From Leadbetterella sp964423865 (lineage in GTDB: Bacteria; Bacteroidota; Bacteroidia; Cytophagales; Spirosomataceae), in contig CAYRGN010000005.1 in the NCBI GenBank assembly GCA_964423865.1, positions 56,138-120,137 on the forward strand: a stretch of 64,000 nucleotides of DNA. The letters run 5' to 3'. Both the position numbers and the translations under genes were made by a program. Below the pieces are notes generated by a model. The model was not told the DNA's origin, made no database searches, and saw nothing but the letters and a program-made list of their open reading frames with translations. Below are positions 42,198-51,036 of the stretch, piece by piece. Numbering within the stretch: position 1 is the stretch's first letter; each line of letters begins with the position of its first letter.

Positions 42198-43157
42198 ATG
42201 ACACTTGGACAACTGGCATATTATATCAAAATAGGAACCCGTACCTTAAAAGGTGTGAGTAAGGTAGAAATTAATGGCTCTGTTGAGGCACTAAGCTCCG
42301 TGGCCACCATAGAGCTGCCTGCCTACATTAATAATAAACCGTTCATGGTAGAAGATTTCGTAAAGAGGGGAATGCCAGTAAGCATACAGCTCGGCTATAA
42401 TAATGACCTGTTTACCGAATTCAAAGGTTTCGTGAGGGGAATATCTGTAAACACACCCTGTTTGATAGAATGCGAGGATGAGATTTTTGCATTCCGGAAG
42501 GAAGTAAAAAGTGAGGTCTTTCTGAAGAAGAGTGTAAGCGATATTCTGAAGAGCGTGGCCAGCCAAATCGGCTACCCCGTTAAGAGCTATGTAGATGCCC
42601 TGAAGTATGACAAGTTTGTGATCAATGAAGCGACCGGATACGAAGTTTTGCAGAAAATTCAGGAGCAGTTCAGGATCATGATTTATATGTATAACGGCAC
42701 ACTCTACGCCAACTATTTTTATATGGAAAGAAACGGTTATGCGGCCCTGGATTTTGCCAAAAATATCAAAGCCAGCAACCTGAAGTTTGTGCGTGAAGAT
42801 GATGTGAAGGTACGGGTGAATATACGTGGTGTGGGCGCAGATAATAAAGCTACCAAACAGATAAGCGTAGGACAGAAAGGCGGAGAAGTGGTAAACCTTC
42901 CGGAACGCCTGAACGTGACAGACGAAAAAGCCCTGGAGAATATCGCAAAAGAAGAGTTAAAACGGCTCAGTTATACCGGCTTCCGGGGTGACGTAACGAT
43001 ATGGGGAAAGCCGTTTGTAGGGGTGGCCTGGGTAGTGGCTGTCAATGATTCAGACTATCCGGATCATGACGGTAATTATTTTGTAAAAGGTGCAAAAGTG
43101 AGATTTAGTAAATCCGGATTTGAAAGAGTTTTAACCCTGGCCGAAAGAATAGCCTGA
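42198..43157 (+). CDS. Baseplate hub protein (gpD/gp27-like)
   Basis: 319 residues, starting right after the previous stop. Contains an RxxxGV-SKVEINGSVEALSSVATIELP N-terminal barrel, SVSDILKSVASQIGYPVK and VRVNIRGVGADNKATK, the usual features of hub proteins of contractile tails. Forms a ring under the tube and holds the spike. Overlaps the next gene by one base. Confidence 0.8.
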   Translation: MTLGQLAYYIKIGTRTLKGVSKVEINGSVEALSSVATIELPAYINNKPFMVEDFVKRGMPVSIQLGYNNDLFTEFKGFVRGISVNTPCLIECEDEIFAFRKEVKSEVFLKKSVSDILKSVASQIGYPVKSYVDALKYDKFVINEATGYEVLQKIQEQFRIMIYMYNGTLYANYFYMERNGYAALDFAKNIKASNLKFVREDDVKVRVNIRGVGADNKATKQISVGQKGGEVVNLPERLNVTDEKALENIAKEELKRLSYTGFRGDVTIWGKPFVGVAWVVAVNDSDYPDHDGNYFVKGAKVRFSKSGFERVLTLAERIA

Positions 43158-43753
43158 TGAGTACACATGCCGAAATATTCAACAAACTGAAGGAGTTGGG
43201 CAAAAGCTCCGCTAATTGCCTGGTGGCTACATTTGTGAGCTACCAAAAAGATACGCACACTATCACTGTGGAACTGCCCAATGGCCTGAAGATTCCGGGA
43301 GTACGTTTGAAAGCTGCGACTAATAAGAATACGGCTTACTATATGATCATGATACCTCGTGCAAAAAGCACGGTGTTAATTACTCAGGTAGGAGCATCTG
43401 CCGAGGCGGGTGAGTACTATTTGCTGTCTACCGATGAGTGGGAAACCCTGGAACTGGTAAGAGATCAAAGCAAGGTGGTGATAGACAAAACAGGCATCTT
43501 GCTTAGCCAGGATAAATCGGAATTTAAGATTAAAACAGATGGGAAGCTCTACTTCAACAATGACGGGTACAACCTGTATAGTTTGATTAATAATATGATC
43601 CAGATGATTAAAGGGATCAACATTCAAATTACCGGTACAGCCGGCCCTTATCCGTTAACTGTTACAGCCGCAGTTGTGAATCAAACCTCTAAGCAGAGCT
43701 TCGATAATTTGTGGGAAAACTTCCAGGAACTTTTAGCAGTAAACAAAATATAA
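43157..43753 (+). CDS. Baseplate central spike protein (gpV/gp45-like)
   Basis: 198 residues. An N-terminal OB-fold-like part (CLVATFVSYQKDTHTITVEL) is followed by short beta repeats (SKVVIDKTGILLSQDKSEFKI, TDGKLYFNNDG) suited to a trimeric beta-helix. Would pierce the outer membrane. It lacks a visible metal-binding HxH tip. Confidence 0.75.
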   Translation: MSTHAEIFNKLKELGKSSANCLVATFVSYQKDTHTITVELPNGLKIPGVRLKAATNKNTAYYMIMIPRAKSTVLITQVGASAEAGEYYLLSTDEWETLELVRDQSKVVIDKTGILLSQDKSEFKIKTDGKLYFNNDGYNLYSLINNMIQMIKGINIQITGTAGPYPLTVTAAVVNQTSKQSFDNLWENFQELLAVNKI

Positions 43754-43754
43754 T

Positions 43755-44054
43755 ATGGCGAAGGATTTAATACTGGACAATGACAATATCCTTCTCATAA
43801 GGAACGGTGATCTGGTAGTGGAAGACAGCCGGTTTCAGCATGTGAAACACCTGCTTGAAGCGGAGAAAGGGTTCTATAAGTTTGATCCGACTTTTGGGGT
43901 AGCCATAACCCGGCTAATGAACGATGAACTGGCCCCTGATGAGCTTCTGAGATTGGTGAGATTGGAGCTGGAGAGAGACGGATTCAAAATAGAGAAATTA
44001 CAGCTAACAAACTTGGCGAAATTGGATATCGATGGCAACTACGAAAACGAATAG
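43755..44054 (+). CDS. gp25/gpW-like baseplate wedge protein
   Basis: 99 residues. MAKDLILDNDNILLIRNGDLVVEDS and RLMNDELAPDELLRLVRLELERDGF match the small wedge family that nucleates the sheath. Overlaps the next gene by 23 bases. Confidence 0.78.
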   Translation: MAKDLILDNDNILLIRNGDLVVEDSRFQHVKHLLEAEKGFYKFDPTFGVAITRLMNDELAPDELLRLVRLELERDGFKIEKLQLTNLAKLDIDGNYENE

Positions 44055-44523
44055 CGGGGAGAATCTCACAGATGTGGCCAGTAGGGTTTATGGCCATGCT
44101 ACCGGTGTGTTTTGGCTGCTGGAAGATAATCCCGGATTAACGATCACAACTGAGTTTTCGGAGTCTACAGAGTTAGTAATAAGAAAGGCAAAGATAGAAC
44201 TGGTAGAAATAGGTAAGGCAGTCTTTAAAGTTCAGAATTTACACGAATATAAACTTCTACCAAGGCAAGGTTTTTTTGATGTGACGGTAGAAAATCAGGG
44301 TGATGTAAAAGAGGGGTCTTTTCCGCTGCTTGAAACCAACGATTATGACGGTTTTACCGAGCACCTTTTTGAAGCAGATAAGCTGAAGGTTTTGACGGCT
44401 GCTACCTCTCCCAGGATTAGGGATTTTCTAAAGCCATTTATGCCCATAGCTACCATTACTGAAGAGGATAAATCAGACGGCATAGGATGGATGATCATTG
44501 AACGAAATTTTATAGTAAGATAA
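44032..44523 (+). CDS. LysM-like baseplate protein
   Basis: 163 residues. The N-terminus resembles a LysM/gpX domain (SGENLTDVASRVYGHATGVFWLLEDNPGL read with gaps). The rest is unknown. Such proteins connect tube, hub and wedge in small myophages. Confidence 0.65.
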   Translation: MATTKTNSGENLTDVASRVYGHATGVFWLLEDNPGLTITTEFSESTELVIRKAKIELVEIGKAVFKVQNLHEYKLLPRQGFFDVTVENQGDVKEGSFPLLETNDYDGFTEHLFEADKLKVLTAATSPRIRDFLKPFMPIATITEEDKSDGIGWMIIERNFIVR

Positions 44524-44526
44524 GAC

Positions 44527-45345
44527 ATGGCACAAAGTTTTGAGGAAATAATTGAAGACATGAATCAGGCTCAGGCGGAGTACCCGGAGCTGAATGATTT
44601 AAGCTCACCCAGTAGTGTAAGTGTGTGGGGACATATTAAGAAAATGTTTGCATTATTGAGCCTCACCCTCCAAAAGGGTTTTGATAGTTTTAGGGCGGAG
44701 ATTGACGCCAAAATCATAAGTCAGCAAATAGGTACTTTGCCCTGGTATGTAGACACCGTCAAGAAGTTTCAGTATGGCGACCAGCTAAATGTGGAAGACA
44801 ACAATGTGGGCTACGGTGTACTCGATCCGGAGAAGCAGATCATAGCGCAGGCCTCGGCCACAGAGGTGACCACCGGAGGTTATACTGAGCTTCTTATCAA
44901 AGCTGTGAAATCCAGTGAGGCAGGTGATTTAGAACCCCTAAGCATTAATGAAAAAGATGCCCTGGAGGAATATATAAGTAAGATAAAATTTGCCGGTGTA
45001 AAAACATCTTTGGTATCCGCTGTAGCTGATGTTATCCGACTGGAAATGACGGTTGAACTGAACCTCCTTATGGTGAATTCTGACGGCTCCAAAATTGGAG
45101 AGGCTACGAGCTTCCCGGTTCAGGAGGCAATAGAAGAGTATTTTAAAAAGCTGCCATTTGATGGTGTGCTTTACTGGACAAAGCTCATAGATCACCTTCA
45201 GCTAATGCCGGAGGTGAAAGATGCAGTCATTACAGCCAGTTGGTCTGTATTAGGAGTTACTGCTATTCCATTCTCCAGGCTGTATAGAAGTTATTCGGGG
45301 CATTTGATTTTGGACGAAAACAGTACTATCAATTATGTGGTATGA
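44527..45345 (+). CDS. Baseplate J-like wedge protein
   Basis: 272 residues. LPWYVDTVKKFQYGDQLNVED, a central beta domain and EEYISKIKFAGVKTSLVSA with PVQEAIEEYFKKLPFDGVLYW are typical of gpJ/gp47-like baseplate proteins. Overlaps the next gene by 11 bases. Confidence 0.82.
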   Translation: MAQSFEEIIEDMNQAQAEYPELNDLSSPSSVSVWGHIKKMFALLSLTLQKGFDSFRAEIDAKIISQQIGTLPWYVDTVKKFQYGDQLNVEDNNVGYGVLDPEKQIIAQASATEVTTGGYTELLIKAVKSSEAGDLEPLSINEKDALEEYISKIKFAGVKTSLVSAVADVIRLEMTVELNLLMVNSDGSKIGEATSFPVQEAIEEYFKKLPFDGVLYWTKLIDHLQLMPEVKDAVITASWSVLGVTAIPFSRLYRSYSGHLILDENSTINYVV

Positions 45346-45706
45346 TTTGCATCTGACAGCCTTTATACGGCAATTGCTTCCTCCCAATTTAAGAAAGGAG
45401 CCGCTTATCAGTATCCTTCAGGTTCTGTTCGGGCCCATCGACAATTTGTTCACTTCATTTGCCAATTACAGACGGGATGCAAATCTCGAAATTACGGCTA
45501 CTGGCCAGATCATAGTGCTGGAGTATAATCTCAGCCGGTTGATGGGATTGCCTGTGGGTTATATCTACATAGCGGGAAGCCCTAATGTAGATTTTTCGGT
45601 TTTGATTCCCACATTCATTACCTCGAGACAAGAGGAAATTATCCGGCAATATGTGGAGGCTCATAAACTTTGTGGGAAGAGATTTGAGATCATTAGAAAT
45701 GTGTAG
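45335..45706 (+). CDS. Baseplate periphery protein (gpI/gp48-like)
   Basis: 123 residues. PPNLRKEPLISILQVLFGPI, ANYRRDANLEITATGQIIVLEYNL and a C-terminal VEAHKLCGKRFEII. Follows the J-like gene as in Mu (gp47-gp48) and would attach the fibre. Family assignment rests mostly on order. Confidence 0.65.
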   Translation: MWYDLHLTAFIRQLLPPNLRKEPLISILQVLFGPIDNLFTSFANYRRDANLEITATGQIIVLEYNLSRLMGLPVGYIYIAGSPNVDFSVLIPTFITSRQEEIIRQYVEAHKLCGKRFEIIRNV

Positions 45707-45708
45707 CT

Positions 45709-46761
45709 ATGGCCATCAGAGGAACAAAAAAAACTATTGAAGCTCTTGAGGTTTTCTTTGAAACCGGCAAGAAACCCACCCAGCAGCATTTCTTTGACTG
45801 GATGGCATCTTTCTACCATAAGGATGAGGATATATCCTTTTTAATCAACCTGGCCAAAGCCACAACCACCGATATGCAGGTTGGGGAGGATAATGCCAGG
45901 TTTGTCACGGCTCTCAGAGTCTACCAGGCAATACTTTGGTGGGTACGGCTGGGTAAACTCCCGCTCCTCCAAATGGATGTCCAGGAGCTTATAACTGACA
46001 ATATCAACGACTTCTTTAACAACACCCTGATGGCTGTAGATGATAGTGATACCACCATCAATACATTGGGCGAACTCATACTTGCATTTCAAGACTTCCA
46101 GGAACAAACTGGTGGGATCAATAGTCTCCGTGACCGGATAATTGATCTGGAGTTAGTACTACATGAAGTGCCGAAGAACTTAAGACAGGTACAAAATGTA
46201 TTTGACAGCTTACAAAGTCAGGTGACCGCAGCACAGAATACAGCGAATACCGCAGTAAGTCTTGCAAACAATGCCCAAGCAACGGCAGATAATGCGACAA
46301 CGCTGGCCAACAATGCTCAAGCCACAGCCGATAACGCCACTGGTCTTGCCAACAATGCTCAAGCCACAGCAGATAACGCCACTGGTCTTGCCAACAATGC
46401 TCAAGCCACAGCAGATAATGCAACAACGCTGGCCAACAATGCCCAGGATCGGGCTGATGATGCGTATGACTTCGCAAATTCAAATTATACGTCACTCACC
46501 GCGCTTTGGGATCATGTCAATCCCAACCTTACAACTGTCATTGGCCAGGTTGCTACATTGGGTTCAAAAATGAATAATGCAGAGTCAAATATTGGCGACT
46601 TACAAAGCAGAATGGGCTCGGCTGAAGGTAACATTGGAAACCTTCAGGGCAGAATGGGCTCGGCTGAAGGCAATATCAGTACTCTTATCTCAGACCTTAA
46701 TAGTACCATTGATGCTCTTAATTCATTAACCTGGAGAGTTATTACACTGGAGGGAGGATAA
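45709..46761 (+). CDS. Tail fibre protein with heptad repeats
   Basis: 350 residues. A globular N-terminal part (KTIEALEVFFETGKKPTQQHF, FLINLAKATTTDMQVG) presumably binds the baseplate. A long coiled coil follows with five 14-residue units (LANNAQATADNATx) and two units of MGSAEGNIGNLQGR type. It ends without a receptor-binding domain, so it may be a fibre shaft or a truncated fibre. No DGR variable repeat is present here. Confidence 0.82.
   Translation: MAIRGTKKTIEALEVFFETGKKPTQQHFFDWMASFYHKDEDISFLINLAKATTTDMQVGEDNARFVTALRVYQAILWWVRLGKLPLLQMDVQELITDNINDFFNNTLMAVDDSDTTINTLGELILAFQDFQEQTGGINSLRDRIIDLELVLHEVPKNLRQVQNVFDSLQSQVTAAQNTANTAVSLANNAQATADNATTLANNAQATADNATGLANNAQATADNATGLANNAQATADNATTLANNAQDRADDAYDFANSNYTSLTALWDHVNPNLTTVIGQVATLGSKMNNAESNIGDLQSRMGSAEGNIGNLQGRMGSAEGNISTLISDLNSTIDALNSLTWRVITLEGG
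46261..46470 (+). repeat. Five tandem 42-bp repeats in the fibre gene
   Basis: Units begin at 46261, 46303, 46345, 46387 and 46429, each encoding LANNAQ plus eight residues. Near identity at DNA level allows slippage that changes shaft length in frame. Confidence 0.92.
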
Positions 46762-46787
46762 GGCTTTTAATAGTAAATTTCAAATAA

Positions 46788-47600
46788 ATGTTCGGCAAAA
46801 ACATGGAAAAACAAATGAAAGGCCCCATAGGTTACTACGGGGGAAAAACGCAGTTACTGGGGAAGATACTCCCCAACATTCCGCAGCATAAAGTATATTC
46901 TGAGTCATTCTTTGGCGGTGGGGCTGTTTACTTCGCTAAGGAACCAGCAAAGATAGAAATCATTAACGATGTGAATCGTAACGTGATCAATTTCTACAAA
47001 ACAGCCAAGAGGCAGTTTAAAGCTCTTAAATCAGAGATTGATGTTACACTATATTCGGAGGAGCAATATCAGGAAGCGAAGGTTATATACAACGAAACGG
47101 ACAGAGATAGCCAGGATAAGGTATTGCGTGCATGGTCGCTTTTCGTACTCAGTAACCAGACGTTTCTGAACATCCTGGACAACACCTGGAATTACTCCAG
47201 AGACCGCAACGTGGCCACTACCTTTCAGAATAGAAAAGAAAACTTTGATAAGAAGTATGTGAAGCGGTTGGAGCATACGCAGATATTCTGCCGGGATGCC
47301 ACAAAGGTGATTTCAGCCAGCGATACAGAAGACACTTTTCACTTTGTAGACCCTCCGTACATAAACACAGATTGTGGCCACTATAAAGGGTACACCCAAG
47401 AAGATTTTAAAGACCTTTTAAAAGCCCTCGAAAAAGTAAAAGGTAGGTTCCTAATGACGACATATCCATCTGATATTCTTGATGAATTTACGTCAAGAAA
47501 TAACTGGTATCAAATTCGTTTTGAAATGCACAAATCCGCCTCCCACACAAAAGGTGACAAAAAGGTAGAAGTGTTTACGGCCAATTATCCTATAAGTTAA
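46788..47600 (+). CDS. D12-class DNA adenine methyltransferase (Dam-like)
   Basis: 270 residues; starts at 46803 or 46815 (MKGPIGYYGGKT) are equally possible. Motifs: YYGGKTQLL (SAM motif I), SFFGGGAVYF and the catalytic DPPY (in HFVDPPYINTDC). Adds methyl to adenine N6, likely in a GATC-like site (inference). Last gene before the right end, the place of Mu mom and com. It probably protects phage DNA from restriction. Confidence 0.92.
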   Translation: MFGKNMEKQMKGPIGYYGGKTQLLGKILPNIPQHKVYSESFFGGGAVYFAKEPAKIEIINDVNRNVINFYKTAKRQFKALKSEIDVTLYSEEQYQEAKVIYNETDRDSQDKVLRAWSLFVLSNQTFLNILDNTWNYSRDRNVATTFQNRKENFDKKYVKRLEHTQIFCRDATKVISASDTEDTFHFVDPPYINTDCGHYKGYTQEDFKDLLKALEKVKGRFLMTTYPSDILDEFTSRNNWYQIRFEMHKSASHTKGDKKVEVFTANYPIS

Positions 47601-47606
47601 AAGATA

Positions 47607-47724
47607 CCGTGCGGCTGCCGAACAACTTTAAACCAACAGTTACAAGTAGTGCGTTTCCAAAACGCTCCGCACGGCAATGCCCTGCTACTACTTGTAACGC
47701 TGTATTGTTGGTTTTGTTCGGCAG
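47607..47724. repeat. Nested imperfect palindrome behind the methylase gene
   Basis: CTGCCGAACAA (47615-47625) pairs with TTGTTCGGCAG (47714-47724); GTTACAAGTAGT (47639-47650) pairs with ACTACTTGTAAC (47687-47698). Inside and outside, CCGTGCGG (47607-47614) and CCGCACGG (47667-47674) are also complementary. It starts 6 bases after the stop. This looks like a folded recombination or mobile hairpin, not a simple terminator. Confidence 0.8.
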
Positions 47725-47764
47725 TTCAAAATTCGGGAGATTCTTGGAATTATCCAAGGAAGTT

Positions 47765-47822
47765 AATATTTAGCGTGTACTTTTGGAATTGGAAAAATGG
47801 ATTTTTGGAATTGGGATTGAAT
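47765..47822. promoter_or_regulatory. Right phage end with transposase-binding-like sites
   Basis: GTGTACTTTTGGAA at about 47776-47789 is the inverted copy of the left-end word, and TTTTTGGAATTGGGATTGAAT forms the terminus. The terminal bases are AAT, mirroring ATT at the left end. Confidence 0.75.
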
Positions 47823-48104
47823 GATGCTGAAATGACGGCAGCGGGCTTCAAAGCCCTGAAACTAGGCACAGTGATCGGTACGGAAACCTACCGCTGGATC
47901 ATCTTTACCTCGGGCAAAAGCCTGGTAGACGGTTCTTTTTACCGGATTCCCGGCTGGGGATGTTATACCCTCGACGGCCAGAACCTGGAATTTACCGGCG
48001 TAGCCCCGGACATCTATGTAAAGAATACCTTTGAAGACCGCCTGAAAGGCCGCGACCCCCAGCTTGACCGGGCCATAGAAGAGATTTTGAAACAGCTTAA
48101 ATAG
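47823..48104 (+). pseudogene. C-terminal remnant of the S41 peptidase
   Basis: Host DNA resumes with GATG (target duplication). The frame continues D-AEMTAAGFKALKLGTVIGTE and ends with RDPQLDRAIEEILKQL. Together with 7733-10541 it completes the S41 fold. A fused frame starting in phage DNA at 47649 is open, but that start is not credible. A cryptic product is unlikely to fold. Confidence 0.92.
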
Positions 48105-48105
48105 T

Positions 48106-48132
48106 AAAAGGGCGGCATCTGCCGCCCTTTTT
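48106..48132. terminator. Bidirectional terminator
   Basis: AAAAGGGCGGCA-TC-TGCCGCCCTTTT, a perfect 12-bp arm hairpin between the peptidase remnant and the convergent carbonic anhydrase gene. Confidence 0.92.
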
Positions 48133-48146
48133 AACTTAGCTAACTT

Positions 48147-48773
48147 TTATACCAGCTTATATATATCTCCCAGATGCTCCGCAAGATCCTGGAAATCTAT
48201 TTTCTGATCAATCAGGCGGCCTGTAGAAATATCAAAGACCCAGCCGTGTACCCTCACGCCCCGGTCAAGTATGGCTTTTTGCACCTCTTTCATCTTGACA
48301 ATATTGAAACATTGCTCCCGTACATTGAGTTCTACCAGCCTGCGGTAACGCTCCTCCTCCGACTCTATGGCTTCCAGTTCCTGCTGATGCAGGCGCACTA
48401 CATCGCGGATATTTCTCAGCCAGGGATTCAGAATTCCGAGGTCCTCCGGTTGCATAGCCGCCTTAATGCCTCCGCAGTTATAGTGGCCGCAAACAATAAT
48501 GTGTTTTACATTAAGGTGTTTTACCGCATAGACCACTACTGATAAAATGTTCAGGTCATTGTTGGGAGCCAGATTAGCAATATTCCGGTGTACAAAAATC
48601 TCGCCCGGCTTTGCCCCCATTACGGCTTCGGCAGATACGCGGCTGTCAGAACACCCGATATACAAATACTTCGGATCCTGGCCTTCTACCAGTTTGTCAA
48701 AATACTGTTTGTCTTCCTCCAAACGCTTCTCAATCCACTTTTCATTGTTCTTAAATATCTGTGCTATTTCCAT
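48147..48773 (-). CDS. Beta-class carbonic anhydrase
   Basis: 208 residues. Zinc ligands and catalytic dyad: YIGCSDSRV (Cys, Asp-Arg pair) and CGHYNCGGI (His, Cys). Interconverts CO2 and bicarbonate in the cytoplasm. The length and the conserved HRNIANLAP block are typical. Confidence 0.95.
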   Translation of the reverse strand: MEIAQIFKNNEKWIEKRLEEDKQYFDKLVEGQDPKYLYIGCSDSRVSAEAVMGAKPGEIFVHRNIANLAPNNDLNILSVVVYAVKHLNVKHIIVCGHYNCGGIKAAMQPEDLGILNPWLRNIRDVVRLHQQELEAIESEEERYRRLVELNVREQCFNIVKMKEVQKAILDRGVRVHGWVFDISTGRLIDQKIDFQDLAEHLGDIYKLV

Positions 48774-48885
48774 ACATTTACGATTTTTATTGTCACGAAA
48801 GTACGGTATTCAAATTAAGCATGCAACGAAGCGGGTAGTGCAGACCCATATTCTAATTGGATTTTAACAAAAGCGGAAAATAGTC

Positions 48886-49566
48886 CTACCCCCCCAACTT
48901 AAACCCTACCCCATGAATATTTTCAAGCCGGACAGACGGATCTTTGGAGAGCATTTTGCGGATACGGGTCAGGAATACGTCAAGACTACGACCCAGGAAA
49001 TAATCGTCGCGCCCCCAGATGGCTATCAGGATCTCTTCCCTTTTTACCACCTGGTTTTTTCTTTCCAGGAAGTATTTCAGCACTTCCGCTTCCCGGTGAG
49101 TGAGCTTTTGCGTTTCCCCCTCGCGTTCCAACGTCAGCTGGGAATAACAGAACTCATACGTGCCGCAGGAAAATACATCATGGGTCGCCGGGGTGTCGGA
49201 AATTGTATTTCTCCGTAGAAACACCCGTATTCTCAATACCAGTTCTTCCACGCTGAAGGGCTTGGTGATGTAATCGTCTCCCCCCACCTTCAGTCCCTGG
49301 ATCCGGTCTTCCTGCATAACCCGGGCCGAAAGAAAAATAATAGGTACCTGGGAATTCTGTTCCCGGATCTTTTCCGCGAGGGAGAAGCCGTCAAGCTCGG
49401 GCAGCATCACATCCAGCAGGCAAAGATCAAACCTTTCCTTTTTGAAGCTCTTCCAGGCCTCTTTTCCATCGGTAAAATGAAATATCTCAAACCCCTCTTC
49501 CTCCAGGCTATCGCGGGTCACAAAACCCAGGTTAGGGTCGTCTTCTACATATAGTATTTTCGCCAT
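48886..49566 (-). CDS. OmpR-family response regulator
   Basis: 226 residues. Receiver domain with phospho-acceptor Asp in LLDVMLPELDGF (about residue 52) and Lys in YITKPFSVEEL. C-terminal winged helix (LTHREAEVLKYFLERKN, RSLDVFLTRIRKML). Lies 5 bases after the kinase gene on the same transcript. Target genes not known. Confidence 0.94.
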   Translation of the reverse strand: MAKILYVEDDPNLGFVTRDSLEEEGFEIFHFTDGKEAWKSFKKERFDLCLLDVMLPELDGFSLAEKIREQNSQVPIIFLSARVMQEDRIQGLKVGGDDYITKPFSVEELVLRIRVFLRRNTISDTPATHDVFSCGTYEFCYSQLTLEREGETQKLTHREAEVLKYFLERKNQVVKREEILIAIWGRDDYFLGRSLDVFLTRIRKMLSKDPSVRLENIHGVGFKLGG

Positions 49567-49571
49567 GTTAT

Positions 49572-50831
49572 TTAGGTACTCACCGGAATCTTAATTACAA
49601 AGGTAGTACCAACACCCACTTCACTATTCACATCGATCTCCCATTTGTGGAGTTTCACCATTTCATGTACATAATTCAGGCCCAGTCCGAAGCCCTTTAC
49701 ATTGTGTAGGTTGCCGGTAGGTACCCGGTAAAATTTATCAAAGATCTTGCCCAGGTGTTCTTTGGCTATGCCAATGCCCTTGTCTTCCACAGCCACATAG
49801 ATAAAACGCTCGTCATTCAGTGTTCTCAGGGTAATATCAGGGGTTCCTTCGGAATACTTGCAGGCGTTATCCAGGAGGTTGCGCAGCATATTGATCAGGT
49901 GCAGGCGGTCGGCTTTCACCGAGGTCTTGTTGGCTCCCAGATGAAGATGGAAATTTTCTCCCATTTCTATCCTCAGGCTTTCCGTAGCTTCCCAGATCAG
50001 GGCGTGCAAGTCTTGCAGTTGCTTATCAATCTGGATATTTCCTTTCACAATCCTGGCCGTAGAAAGTACCGCTTCCACCTGATTTTTCAGGCGGTTGTTT
50101 TCTGAACGGATAATATCCACATACTTTTTCATGCGGTCCGGCTGGTGTATAATCTTGTCTGTAGCCAGCACATCCGTTGCAATTTTGATCGTAGAAATAG
50201 GCGTCTGGAACTCGTGGGTCATATTGTTGATAAAATCCCGCTGTACCTCGCTCAGGCGCTTCTGCCTCAAAATCACCCACATGGCGTAGCCGAAAAATAC
50301 CGTAAAAAGGAGTGTGATGGCGGAAGATACAATCCAGATATCGAGCTTGGAGGTGAGGTAGCTCGATTTATCCAGGAATTTTACTCCAAAGTAATTCAGA
50401 AATTTGTCCGTCTTGGGAAGTTCGCTCACTTTCGGCACCTCAGACGTCTCAAAATTACTGTTGACAAACCCGCCATAAATAATCTTGTCGGTATCGCAGT
50501 TGTAAATCCCGTATTCGAAGTCCGAATTCAGGTTTTTTCGTTTAAATTCTTCTACCAGAAGAGGTTCCAGCACCGACGGTTCCAGGGGGAGGCGCAGGTT
50601 CACCACGTAATAATCCGAAGAAAGCTGTTCTACCGGGTTATCAATCACCGACATGTTATGCGACTGGGATATCTTGTGGGCTACATTCCTGAGACTGATC
50701 ATCACTCCCTGGCGGAATTGCTGCTCGTAGAGATCAAAGGCTTTCTTCATCCAATAAATCTGAATGCCGATAATCCCGCAAATCGCAATCACACCAAAAA
50801 TAATGACAGTACGTATCGTTTGTCTACTCAA
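49572..50831 (-). CDS. Membrane sensor histidine kinase
   Basis: 419 residues. Two transmembrane segments (about 8-26 and 166-188) frame an extracytoplasmic sensor domain. HisKA has HEFQTPISTIKI (phospho-His) and HATPase_c has NLLDNACKYSE, VEDKGIGI and GFGLGLNYV. Forms a two-component pair with the following regulator. Signal unknown. Confidence 0.94.
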   Translation of the reverse strand: MSRQTIRTVIIFGVIAICGIIGIQIYWMKKAFDLYEQQFRQGVMISLRNVAHKISQSHNMSVIDNPVEQLSSDYYVVNLRLPLEPSVLEPLLVEEFKRKNLNSDFEYGIYNCDTDKIIYGGFVNSNFETSEVPKVSELPKTDKFLNYFGVKFLDKSSYLTSKLDIWIVSSAITLLFTVFFGYAMWVILRQKRLSEVQRDFINNMTHEFQTPISTIKIATDVLATDKIIHQPDRMKKYVDIIRSENNRLKNQVEAVLSTARIVKGNIQIDKQLQDLHALIWEATESLRIEMGENFHLHLGANKTSVKADRLHLINMLRNLLDNACKYSEGTPDITLRTLNDERFIYVAVEDKGIGIAKEHLGKIFDKFYRVPTGNLHNVKGFGLGLNYVHEMVKLHKWEIDVNSEVGVGTTFVIKIPVST

Positions 50832-50871
50832 GGTTAATCAGATAGGTCAGTTGTTTTCTAGTTAGGGTACG

Positions 50872-50906
50872 CAAATTTAGTCTAAATAATGTACTCCTCC
50901 AACAAA
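50872..50906 (-). promoter_or_regulatory. Bacteroidota-type promoter of the two-component operon
   Basis: Minus-strand TAAATTTG (50872-50879) matches the TAnnTTTG -7 element. A TTTG at 50903-50906 is a possible -33 element, 23 bases upstream. Confidence 0.55.
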
Positions 50907-51028
50907 CTCCCCTTTAAATCAACCATTTATTCCAATTTTGTCTATATGTCAAACATACTCCACCCTCATACCGGCCGCAGCTGGCTGAAATACTCTCCCA
51001 TTCTATGGGATAGGTACCGGTATTTACT

Positions 51029-51036
51029 TAATTTTG
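51029..51036 (+). promoter_or_regulatory. Promoter -7 element of asnS
   Basis: TAATTTTG matches TAnnTTTG and lies 20 bases before the ATG at 51057. It argues against the longer frame from 50889. Confidence 0.6.

Larger units (their letters stand above)
10542..47822. mobile_element. Mu-like transposable prophage, 37.3 kb
   Basis: The element contains MuA-like DDE transposase, MuB-like ATPase, a GemA-like protein, a DUF1320 protein, DUF935 portal, MuF-like head protein, gpG, sheath, tube, tape measure and baseplate genes. Both ends are defined exactly by the interrupted peptidase gene. Termini begin ATTGAGG at the left and ATTCAAT at the right (read inward), and both ends contain TTCCAAAAGTACAC-like sites. 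Unlike Mu, structural genes lie in two divergent blocks. All core modules appear intact, so the phage could be functional (inference). Confidence 0.95.

Noticed and set aside
47607..47724. Integron attC site
   Set aside because: Arms and size are suggestive, but the GTTRRRY and RYYYAAC boxes are not found, and no integrase gene is in the window.
47649..47822. Phage-derived 5' extension of the S41 remnant frame
   Set aside because: The sequence before 47823 is palindrome and phage end; the frame is open by chance and the encoded residues do not match the peptidase.
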